Assembly: GCA_035292785.1 (NCBI GenBank)
Contig: DATDPK010000042.1
Location: forward strand, 1-5,386
Length of the DNA stretch: 5,386 bases
Direction: 5' to 3'
DNA from: CABMGU01 sp035292785
GTDB lineage: Archaea; Nanobdellota; Nanobdellia; Woesearchaeales; ARS49
Shown piece by piece: positions 1 to 5,323 of the stretch. The notes below the pieces were generated by a model. It made no database searches, was not told the DNA's origin, and saw only the letters and a program-made list of their open reading frames with translations. The position numbers and the translations under genes were made by a program. Every line of letters begins with the position of its first letter. Within the stretch, counting starts at the first letter, position 1.

Positions 1-602
1 GTTATTCCGAGCAGGAGATAGCTCAGGTAAGTGAAGTACATTATTTTTTTGAACAGGAAATTTGTATTGTTGTAGATTTTCTTGACGGTTTTCCATAGTT
101 TTGATGTTCCTTCCAGTTTGTATTTGGTGTTATTGTTGTATATTGCTGTGTAAAACAGCCCTTTTGGTTTGGCAAGTTGGGAGACTGTTTTGATTGCTTT
201 CCACATGCTGCCGGTGTGGTGCAGTACTCCCCAGCTGTACGCTATGTCGTATTTTCCGAGTGATTTGATAAATTCTTCATCAAGCGCAGAGCCTTTTCTT
301 ATTGTCCAGTTTTTATCTCCGTATTTGTCTTTGAGATATTGTGCGCACTGCAATGAATAATCGTCAACATCTACGCTTACAACTCTTGCTCCCAGTTGGT
401 GTGCTGCGAGTGAGAATAATCCGCTTCCGCATCCTACGTCTATGAATGTTTTGCCTTTTATCCTGCCTAAAAATTCTGTTAGTGACTTTTTTGCCTCTTT
501 TATTCTTTCTTCATTGAGCGTTTTGAGGAAGCTCTGCCAGTTTTTCCCAAAGCTGAAGTGCTTTTTCTTCTTGTACTCTGTTTCGTACAAGCTTACATCC
601 AT
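1..602 (-). CDS. Class I SAM-dependent methyltransferase, partial (C-terminus off the left edge)
   Basis: My minus-strand translation is open from an ATG at 602 to position 1, giving about 200 residues without a stop. The AdoMet-binding glycine-rich loop FIDVGCGSG is at residues 53-61, an acidic residue expected to contact the ribose is D78 (VSVDVDD), and the motif YDIAYSWGVLHHTG is at 118-131. This arrangement is typical of the Methyltransf_11/UbiG-like families. The start overlaps the end of the asparagine synthetase-like gene by 10 nt. A GGTGGG Shine-Dalgarno-like sequence (607-612, read on the minus strand) lies 4 nt upstream, which supports this start and translational coupling. As the third gene of a unit with a glycosyltransferase and an amidotransferase, it may methylate a glycan or lipid-linked sugar, but that is inferred from context only. 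The substrate cannot be read from the sequence. The fold assignment is firm; the role is not. Confidence 0.88.
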   Translation of the reverse strand, partial: MDVSLYETEYKKKKHFSFGKNWQSFLKTLNEERIKEAKKSLTEFLGRIKGKTFIDVGCGSGLFSLAAHQLGARVVSVDVDDYSLQCAQYLKDKYGDKNWTIRKGSALDEEFIKSLGKYDIAYSWGVLHHTGSMWKAIKTVSQLAKPKGLFYTAIYNNNTKYKLEGTSKLWKTVKKIYNNTNFLFKKIMYFTYLSYLLLGI

Positions 603-2383
603 TTTTCCCACCATATGTTGAACATCATTATTGCCCAGATTGTTTTTGAGCAGTCTTTATTCCTGTTGAATAGTTTTTCAAGCTGTTCCAGGTATTCTTT
701 TCTGAAGTGATTGTGCTTGTCAAACTTGAAGACGTATTTGTAAACCAGCGGTCTTAGCTCATTTTTCAGGTAGTATTTCAGCGGCACTCCAAATCCCATT
801 TTTTTTCTGTGCAATATTTCATCCGGAAGAACGCCTTCGAGTGCTTTTTTGAATATGTATTTTCCTTGTTTTAGTCCTGGAGTTATCTTGCACGCGAGCT
901 CTATCATTTCGTGGTCGAGCAGTGGCGGTCTTGATTCAAGGCTGTTTGCCAGTGATGCCCTGTCCACTTTTGTCAGGATGTCGTCAGGCAAATAGAGGTG
1001 CAGGTCAGAATTCATTGCAGTATTCAGGTAATTGTCAGTTGCGTACTGCTCATATTCCTTGTAAACCTGTTCAGGCTCTGTTCCTGTTATCTGCCTGAAT
1101 TCTTCTGCGCTTAGGCTGCTCATCAGTCTTGCATATTTGTGCTTTTCAGGCAGTGTTCCTATTTCAAAGAACGCTTTTGGCTTTTCCAGAAATGAGAACG
1201 GCAGCCATTTTAGAATTGAGTGTGCAATCTTGTTTACGAATTTCGGATAATATTTCTGCACTTGAAGTATTTTGTAATCCTTGTATGCTTTGTATCCTCC
1301 AAACAGCTCGTCTCCTCCGTCTCCTGAAAGAGATACCGTTACGTGCTGTCGTGCAACTTTGGAAACTAAGTATGTTGGTATCATTGATGGGTCGCCGAAT
1401 GGTTCGTCGTAATGATAAGCAAGTTTTGGAATGAGATCTTTCACGTCTTTTGCCGTGAATTCTATTACGTGGTGTTTTGTTCCGAATTTTTCTGCCACTA
1501 TTCTTGCGTATTTGCTTTCGTCAAAGTCAGCATAATCAAACTTTATTGAGAACGTGTTCAGATTCTTCTTGTATTTTGATATCATTGCAACAACTGCTGA
1601 CGAGTCTATTCCTCCTGAGAGGAATGCGCCCACTGGCACATCCGCAATTAGCCTGTCTTTCACTGATTTCTCGAGCTGTGTCTGGATTAGGTATTTTGCT
1701 TCCTGTTCGTCTGTGATTTCGTTTGTGAACTTTACGTCCCAGTATTTTTCGTCTTTTATTGTATTATTCTTTAAATCGTAAATCAAGTAATGTCCTGGCT
1801 CAAGCTTGTATGTGTTTTTGAGTATGCTTTGTTTTCTTGGCGTATATCGGTATGCGATGTAGTAATTCAGTGCATCATTGTCTATTTCTTTTTTTATTCC
1901 TGACTGCATTATTGCCTTTAGTTCTGAGCTAAAGACAAACTTCTCTCCGTCAAAATAATAGTATAATGGCAGTATTCCTATCCTGTCTCTTGCCAGGAAT
2001 AATAGTTGTTTCTTTTTGTCATAGATGCAGAATGCAAATTGGCCGTTTAGCTTTTTCAGGCAGTCAAATCCGTATTCTTCATACGCGTGCACGATGACTT
2101 CTGTGTCTGTTTTTGTCCTGAACTTGTATTCTGCCAGCTCTTTTTTTATTTCTTCGAAATTGAATATCTCACCGTTGTATGTTATGAATATTGTTTTGTC
2201 TTCGTTTGACAACGGCTGTCTGCCTTTCTCGGATAAGTCAAGTATGCTTAGTCTTTTGTGCCCTATGCTCACAATGCTGTCAGAATAATATCCTTCCTGG
2301 TCAGGCCCTCTGTGCTTGAACAGCGCGCAGAGTTCTTTTATTTTTTTGTCATCTTTCCAGTTGAATCCTGCTATTCCGCACAT
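593..2383 (-). CDS. asnB: Asparagine synthase (glutamine-hydrolysing)-like amidotransferase
   Basis: The 596-residue length is usual for class II AsnB proteins. The N-terminal glutaminase domain starts MCGIAGF, where Cys2 becomes the N-terminal nucleophile after Met removal. It also has RGPD (25-28), the YNGEIFN loop (69-75), TDTE (92-95) and RDR (132-134). The synthetase domain has the ATP-pyrophosphatase loop SGGIDSS (256-262), SGDGGDELFGGY (353-364), and LPDDILTKVDRAS from 465. The enzyme should release ammonia from glutamine and transfer it to an adenylated carboxylate, which is aspartate in the classical reaction. Many AsnB homologues in polysaccharide clusters instead amidate sugar acids. 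The neighbouring glycosyltransferase and methyltransferase make that plausible here, but the sequence does not decide it. The usual Lys of the G-I-K-P-L-Y-Y motif is Leu138 (GILPLYY). The start overlaps the upstream gene by 13 nt and has GAGG 4 nt before the ATG. Confidence 0.95.
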   Translation of the reverse strand: MCGIAGFNWKDDKKIKELCALFKHRGPDQEGYYSDSIVSIGHKRLSILDLSEKGRQPLSNEDKTIFITYNGEIFNFEEIKKELAEYKFRTKTDTEVIVHAYEEYGFDCLKKLNGQFAFCIYDKKKQLLFLARDRIGILPLYYYFDGEKFVFSSELKAIMQSGIKKEIDNDALNYYIAYRYTPRKQSILKNTYKLEPGHYLIYDLKNNTIKDEKYWDVKFTNEITDEQEAKYLIQTQLEKSVKDRLIADVPVGAFLSGGIDSSAVVAMISKYKKNLNTFSIKFDYADFDESKYARIVAEKFGTKHHVIEFTAKDVKDLIPKLAYHYDEPFGDPSMIPTYLVSKVARQHVTVSLSGDGGDELFGGYKAYKDYKILQVQKYYPKFVNKIAHSILKWLPFSFLEKPKAFFEIGTLPEKHKYARLMSSLSAEEFRQITGTEPEQVYKEYEQYATDNYLNTAMNSDLHLYLPDDILTKVDRASLANSLESRPPLLDHEMIELACKITPGLKQGKYIFKKALEGVLPDEILHRKKMGFGVPLKYYLKNELRPLVYKYVFKFDKHNHFRKEYLEQLEKLFNRNKDCSKTIWAIMMFNIWWEKWM

Positions 2384-3474
2384 AGTTCCTCGTATAATTT
2401 TTCTGTCTGTTTCGCCACTCTTTTGATGTCGTGGTATTTCTTTACTCTGTTGTACGCGTTTCTTGCAAGTTTTTCCCGCAGCATTTTGTCTTCAAGCAGT
2501 TTTATGATTGCTTTTTCCATTAGCTCAGGGCTTTTCGGCTTTGTCAGCAGTCCTTCTTTTCCGTCATCGATGACTTCTATGTTTTCTTCTATTGCTGTTG
2601 CCACTATCGGTTTTTCCATTGCCATATATTCAAGCAGCGAATTTGACTGCCCTTCGTAGAATGTTGATAGTATGCATATGTCGCTGATTTTTACTAATTC
2701 AATCTTTACCTCGTCTTTCCTGAATCCGAGGAAGTGGACGTGTTTCATTATTCCAAGTTGTTCTGCTATTTTTTTGTATTCTTCTTCCGCTTCTCCTTTT
2801 CCTACGACTAATAATTCAACCGGATAATGATTTAGAACTAATTTCACTGCTTTGAATAATGTTGGGTAGTCTTTTGTTTTTCTTAGGTTTGCAACGCTTA
2901 TCAGTATTTTTGAATCTTTCTTTAGTCCAAGCTCTTTCAGTTTTTTCTTTTTGTCGACTTTTACTTCGTATTTCTTGAAGTCAAGCCCGTTTGGTATTGT
3001 TATGATTCTTTCCGGGCTTATTCCTTCTTTTTTTATGATGAATTCTCTTACATTCCTGGCAACTACTGTGTATTTGTCCACTAATCCAGAAGTTAATGCA
3101 TCTATTATGTTGTGGCTTTTCTTTTTGATTTCTTTTATCCTTATTGATGATATTACTTTTGCCTTTGTTCCCATTGCCGCAATTCTTGAGACTATGTTTG
3201 CGTGGTAGAGATAAGAATGAATTATGTCTATTTTTTCTTTTTTTATTATTTTTCGCAACTTGAGTATTGCGGCCGGCAGCGAGAAAACGCTTTGTGCATT
3301 CAGCACGATCACTTTGTACTTTTTGCTTATTTCTTTTTCAAGCGAGCCTCCTACAAGACTGCAGATGACAATTTCATACTTTTTGTGATTTAGCTGTTCG
3401 ATTGTCTTGTACATCATCATTTCTGCGCCGCCAGGGTTCAGGCCTGTGATGAACTGCAATACTTTGACTTTCAT
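2371..3474 (-). CDS. Glycosyltransferase, GT4 family (GT-B fold)
   Basis: The 367-residue protein is a full-length GT-B enzyme with no predicted signal peptide. The N-terminal acceptor domain begins KVLQFITGLNPGGAE (residues 4-18), with the glycine-rich loop common to GT4 enzymes, and IPNGLD is at 160-165. The C-terminal nucleotide-sugar domain begins around 188 (KILISVANLRKTKDYPTL). It contains the EX7E retaining-transferase signature from E274 to E282 (EGQSNSLLE), followed by MAMEKPIVAT. The enzyme should transfer a sugar from an activated donor to a glycan or lipid-linked acceptor at the cytoplasmic face of the membrane. The donor and acceptor cannot be read. It is the first gene of the minus-strand unit. 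The TATA box about 26 nt upstream and the absence of a Shine-Dalgarno sequence suggest a leaderless start. The protein is rich in lysine, in line with the AT-rich genome. Confidence 0.93.
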   Translation of the reverse strand: MKVKVLQFITGLNPGGAEMMMYKTIEQLNHKKYEIVICSLVGGSLEKEISKKYKVIVLNAQSVFSLPAAILKLRKIIKKEKIDIIHSYLYHANIVSRIAAMGTKAKVISSIRIKEIKKKSHNIIDALTSGLVDKYTVVARNVREFIIKKEGISPERIITIPNGLDFKKYEVKVDKKKKLKELGLKKDSKILISVANLRKTKDYPTLFKAVKLVLNHYPVELLVVGKGEAEEEYKKIAEQLGIMKHVHFLGFRKDEVKIELVKISDICILSTFYEGQSNSLLEYMAMEKPIVATAIEENIEVIDDGKEGLLTKPKSPELMEKAIIKLLEDKMLREKLARNAYNRVKKYHDIKRVAKQTEKLYEELCAE

Positions 3475-3497
3475 AGTGTTCTGTTCAGAATTAAGTA

Positions 3498-3505
3498 TTT
3501 ATAAA
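3498..3505 (-). promoter_or_regulatory. TATA box of the glycosyltransferase-asnB-methyltransferase unit
   Basis: TTTATAAA reads the same on both strands. Its centre lies about 27 nt upstream of the glycosyltransferase ATG, so the usual archaeal start distance puts transcription at or next to the start codon. No Shine-Dalgarno sequence precedes that ATG, which fits a leaderless mRNA. The direction is assigned from this spacing; the divergent gene has its own, better placed TATA box. Confidence 0.6.
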
Positions 3506-3528
3506 CAGTTCGGCTGTATACCGTAAGA

Positions 3529-3536
3529 TTTATATA
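3529..3536 (+). promoter_or_regulatory. TATA box of the Sm-like protein/eL37 operon
   Basis: TTTATATA is a strong archaeal TATA box. The expected transcription start, about 26 nt downstream, is near 3556-3559. That leaves a leader of about 12-14 nt just long enough to carry AGGGGA (3559-3564), a Shine-Dalgarno-like sequence 5 nt before the ATG at 3570. The promoter diverges from the glycan operon, whose TATA box lies about 24 nt to the left. Confidence 0.65.
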
Positions 3537-3569
3537 GTAACCTATTCGGCTTTTCTTCAGGGGATTAAA

Positions 3570-3791
3570 ATGGAAGCAAGACCACTTGATGCATTGAATA
3601 AGGCTCGCGATAAGAAAGTTATTGTCGAGTGCAAGAATGGAAAACAATATGTAGGAACCTTGAGAGCTTTTGATATTCACATTAATGTTGTTCTCGATGA
3701 TACAGAAGAGCGCGTTGATGGCGATGTTAAGCGCAAGCTTGGCAATGCTTTCATTCGCGGCGATACAATTATACTGATTAGCCCGGCATAA
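3570..3791 (+). CDS. Archaeal Sm-like (LSm) RNA-binding protein
   Basis: The 73-residue length is typical of archaeal Sm proteins (SmAP1 type). The Sm1 motif covers about 15-44 (KKVIVECKNGKQYVGTLRAF, then D35, H37 and N39 in the D-x-H-x-N pattern that forms the uridine-binding pocket). The Sm2 motif is IRGDTIILIS (62-71), with R63-G64-D65 completing the pocket. Such proteins assemble into heptameric rings that bind U-rich RNA and are linked to RNA processing and tRNA-related transcripts. The gene lies 1 nt upstream of the eL37 gene, a pairing common in archaea, so the two should be co-transcribed. The start is backed by a Shine-Dalgarno-like AGGGGA and a well-placed TATA box. Confidence 0.96.
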   Translation: MEARPLDALNKARDKKVIVECKNGKQYVGTLRAFDIHINVVLDDTEERVDGDVKRKLGNAFIRGDTIILISPA

Positions 3792-3792
3792 A

Positions 3793-3975
3793 ATGAAAGG
3801 ATTAGGCGGTACTGGTTCACAGGGATTGCGTTCTCGCGGAACTTCTCATGTTCCTTGCAGGCGCTGCGGTCGAAATAGTTATCATATTAAGAAATCTGTT
3901 TGCGCAAGCTGCGGTTATGGCAAGAGTGCTAAGCTGAGAAGTTATGCTTGGAAGAATACTCGAAAGCGAAATTAA
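3793..3975 (+). CDS. rpl37e: Large-subunit ribosomal protein eL37 (L37e)
   Basis: This 60-residue, very basic protein has a C4 zinc ribbon: C22 and C25 (PCRRCGRNSYHI) with C37 and C40 (CASCGYGKSAKLR). That is the eL37 signature, and the tail (RSYAWKNTRKRN) also matches the family. It binds 23S rRNA in the large subunit and occurs only in archaea and eukaryotes, so it is one of the clearest markers of domain here. The start codon follows the Sm-protein stop by 1 nt with no separate Shine-Dalgarno sequence, so translation is probably coupled. The N-terminus (MKGLGGTGSQ) is a little unlike the usual MxKGTxSxG form but is the same kind of Gly/Ser-rich basic arm. Confidence 0.96.
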   Translation: MKGLGGTGSQGLRSRGTSHVPCRRCGRNSYHIKKSVCASCGYGKSAKLRSYAWKNTRKRN

Positions 3976-4003
3976 TTCTTGACACCGGAAAAACCACTGG
4001 ACA

Positions 4004-4051
4004 TTCCGGATATTTTACGGATTTTTATTGACGGTAATTTTTCAATATTTT
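4004..4051 (+). terminator. Probable T-rich archaeal terminator after eL37
   Basis: Non-template T-runs occur at 4013-4016, 4022-4026, 4038-4042 and 4048-4051, between the eL37 stop and the next gene. Archaeal RNA polymerase terminates at such T-tracts without needing a hairpin. A 6-bp inverted repeat (CCGGAA 3985-3990 with TTCCGG 4004-4009) lies just before them. The gap 3976-4105 holds no gene that I can see. Confidence 0.4.
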
Positions 4052-4078
4052 CACTGGACACCTTTGCACGTAAAACTC

Positions 4079-4084
4079 TTAAAA
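4079..4084 (+). promoter_or_regulatory. Candidate TATA box for the LAGLIDADG gene
   Basis: TTAAAA is centred about 25 nt upstream of the ATG at 4106, the spacing expected for a leaderless archaeal gene. No Shine-Dalgarno sequence precedes that ATG. The box is weaker than those of the two operons to the left, so this is a tentative call. Confidence 0.35.
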
Positions 4085-4105
4085 TGATTTCTCATTCATT
4101 TTGTA

Positions 4106-4771
4106 ATGCATATAGGCAAAATTTATCCAATTTCATTGAATGAGAAAACAGCTTATCTTGCAGGAGTAATTATCGGCGATGGATATCTAGCTGATTATTT
4201 CAAGAGCGATAATGGACGAAGTTACAAGGTTCAAATTGATCTGACTGATTTTGATTTTATCACAACCATTGCGTCTCTTACTAAGAAAATTATTCCTACA
4301 GGAGCAAGAATTATACAAAAGAAAGTTCCCGCAGTAAATAAATCGACGTGGACTTTTTCCGTTAGCAATAAGAGTTGGTGGCATTTCCTTACGCAAACAC
4401 TTAAGATTCCTTTCGGTAAAAAGAGCCGAGTTGTTTCTGTTCCTGACCAAATCATAAAGGGGTCTGTATCTATTAAGAAGGCCTTCTTGGCAGGCATCTT
4501 TGATACGGATGGCGGATTAAAGGGAAATTGCATAGGAATAACAACTGCAAGCAAAATAATGTGTGATGGGCTTGTTTCTTTGTTCAGCGACTTAGGTTTT
4601 ACGTGTCGCATCAGCAGTTGGGTTATTAAGAATTATAATTGGCGTTATTACGCCGTGAGCCTGTATAGGCGCGACATAGATAGGTTTTTAAAAGAAATTC
4701 CTCTTCGTGATGAAGGGAAAAGGCAAGCCATATTCAATCGTTTCATTCGCGGACGTTCCGGAGCGGTCTAA
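4106..4771 (+). CDS. LAGLIDADG homing endonuclease, free-standing, overlapping tRNA-Leu
   Basis: This 221-residue protein has two LAGLIDADG helices, LAGVIIGDGYL (18-28, catalytic D25) and LAGIFDTDGGL (128-138, catalytic D135). A spacing of 110 residues is that of single-chain, pseudo-dimeric meganucleases. Both catalytic aspartates are present, so it may be active. Such enzymes cut a long, specific DNA site and promote copying of their own gene into it. No intein splice-site residues or host exons flank it, so it looks free-standing. Its last codons are tRNA sequence: the tRNA begins inside codon 215, residues 216-221 (GRSGAV) are encoded by the acceptor stem and D-arm, and the TAA stop (4769-4771) is D-loop sequence. 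The start is the first in-frame ATG and may be leaderless. A maturase-like role is possible but less likely. Confidence 0.92.
   Translation: MHIGKIYPISLNEKTAYLAGVIIGDGYLADYFKSDNGRSYKVQIDLTDFDFITTIASLTKKIIPTGARIIQKKVPAVNKSTWTFSVSNKSWWHFLTQTLKIPFGKKSRVVSVPDQIIKGSVSIKKAFLAGIFDTDGGLKGNCIGITTASKIMCDGLVSLFSDLGFTCRISSWVIKNYNWRYYAVSLYRRDIDRFLKEIPLRDEGKRQAIFNRFIRGRSGAV
4685..4693 (+). promoter_or_regulatory. Possible tRNA-Leu TATA box inside the endonuclease gene
   Basis: TTTTTAAAA is the only TATA-like run in the 100 nt before the tRNA. It would place a transcription start near 4715 and give a pre-tRNA leader of about 34 nt. It lies within endonuclease codons, so it could also be plain coding sequence, with the tRNA made by read-through from the endonuclease promoter. 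Confidence 0.25.
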
Positions 4772-4859
4772 CGGGCCAGTGAATGCTATTTATAGTATTC
4801 GGCCAAATTTAGACTCTGGTGGCTTAGTGCCTTCGCAGGTTCGAATCCTGTCGTCCGCA
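4749..4859 (+). tRNA. tRNA-Leu(UAG) with intron
   Basis: The acceptor stem GCGGACG (4749-4755) pairs fully with CGTCCGC (4852-4858), and the discriminator is A4859, as expected for leucine. The D-stem is CCG (4758-4760) with CGG (4772-4774), and G18-G19 are 4765-4766. After removal of 4780-4806, the anticodon stem is CCAG+A (4776-4779 and 4807) with TCTGG (4815-4819). The loop is TTTAGAC, with U33 at 4809 and anticodon TAG at 4810-4812. The long variable arm GGC-TTAGT-GCC makes it type II. The T-arm is GCAGG-TTCGAAT-CCTGT. The mature length is 84 nt, and CCA is not encoded. The tRNA decodes CUA and, by wobble, other CUN codons. Its 5' part overlaps the endonuclease gene, and a membrane-protein gene starts 2 nt after it. 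Confidence 0.95.
4780..4806 (+). other. 27-nt archaeal tRNA intron at position 30/31
   Basis: The intron is a hairpin GAATGCTA (4781-4788)-TTTA-TAGTATTC (4793-4800), an 8-bp stem with one G-T pair. Just outside it, GGCC (4774-4777, exon) pairs with GGCC (4801-4804, intron) as the 4-bp central helix. The flanking 3-nt bulges are AGT (4778-4780) and AAA (4805-4807). Archaeal splicing endonuclease cuts after the second bulge nucleotide, which gives exactly the ends that restore a perfect anticodon stem and loop. The outer second helix is weak, so this is a relaxed bulge-helix-loop form, common at sites other than the canonical 37/38. Confidence 0.88.
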
Positions 4860-4860
4860 T

Positions 4861-5217
4861 ATGGATTCGTTGTATGCAAAAATCATTGTTATAGTATTGC
4901 TCTTTGTTGGAGAGGCATTGTCGATTTATGCTGAAATGCTTGGCGCGCGGACATTTGATGGCTCTAATCTTTTTATTCACGTGTTTCTGAAAATGTTTTT
5001 GATTATCGCACTTGCAGGTGGATTCCTGATTGCGGGTTATATGCTCGGATTCTCCGCGTTCAAGAATATCTGGATTGTTAGCGCGGCTTCAATCACGTCT
5101 ATTCTTATTATTGAGCCGATTCTTGCTTATACAATATTTCATCAATTGCCGACAAAAGGCGCTTTTATCGGACTAATCTTGGGCGCAATTGGTTTTCTTG
5201 CAACGCTTATATTATAA
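4861..5217 (+). CDS. Small four-helix membrane protein, DMT/SMR-transporter-like
   Basis: This 118-residue, strongly hydrophobic protein has four likely membrane helices at about 5-25, 38-62, 70-93 and 100-118. The length and four-helix plan match small multidrug-resistance (SMR) proteins and half-size EamA/DMT transporters. Glu18 lies within helix 1, roughly where SMR proteins carry their essential Glu14. The tail (HQLPTKGAFIGLILGAIGFL) resembles the end of DMT repeats. The similarity is by pattern only, and I do not recognise a named family, so the substrate is unknown. The ATG is 2 nt after the tRNA discriminator base with no Shine-Dalgarno sequence. Later in-frame Met codons (26, 41) would remove helix 1, so this start is preferred. 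Expression probably depends on transcription through the tRNA. Confidence 0.75.
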   Translation: MDSLYAKIIVIVLLFVGEALSIYAEMLGARTFDGSNLFIHVFLKMFLIIALAGGFLIAGYMLGFSAFKNIWIVSAASITSILIIEPILAYTIFHQLPTKGAFIGLILGAIGFLATLIL

Positions 5218-5276
5218 GTGCGCGCCGGGGCGGGGAATTTCAACCACACGGTCTATCACCGAAAGGTATTTGAATG

Positions 5277-5297
5277 TCGGAAATCTTCGATTTCCGA
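5277..5297. repeat. Hairpin 1 (9-bp inverted repeat, TTC loop)
   Basis: TCGGAAATC (5277-5285) pairs perfectly with GATTTCCGA (5289-5297) around a 3-nt loop. Its core is the reverse complement of the core of hairpin 2. Confidence 0.8.
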
Positions 5298-5302
5298 GCA
5301 TC

Positions 5303-5323
5303 TTAAAAATCGAAGATTTTTAA
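5303..5323. repeat. Hairpin 2 (9-bp inverted repeat, GAA loop)
   Basis: TTAAAAATC (5303-5311) pairs perfectly with GATTTTTAA (5315-5323) around GAA. The right arm carries five Ts on the plus strand, so it could help end transcription of the membrane-protein gene. Its core AAATCGAAGATTT is the reverse complement of the hairpin 1 core. Confidence 0.8.

Noticed and set aside
2258..2659. Plus-strand open frame of 133 codons
   Set aside because: It is antisense to the asnB/glycosyltransferase junction, with Ser/Phe-rich low-information content typical of a shadow frame.
3471..3680. Minus-strand open frame of 69 codons upstream of the glycosyltransferase
   Set aside because: It runs through both promoters and the Sm-protein gene, so it cannot be a real upstream gene.
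3985..4009. CCGGAA/TTCCGG hairpin as a classic intrinsic terminator
   Set aside because: The stem is only 6 bp with a 13-nt loop and no directly following T-run; archaeal termination relies on the T-tracts instead.
4231..4611. Minus-strand open frame of 126 codons
   Set aside because: It is antisense to the endonuclease gene, whose motifs are clear, and shows no family resemblance.
4106..4771. Intein or intron-encoded open frame
   Set aside because: No intein splice residues, flanking extein sequence or split host gene are seen; the 27-nt tRNA intron does not contain it.
4707..4934. Open frame of 75 codons across the tRNA on the plus strand
   Set aside because: It lies wholly over the endonuclease end, the tRNA and the membrane-protein start, so it is a by-product of those features.
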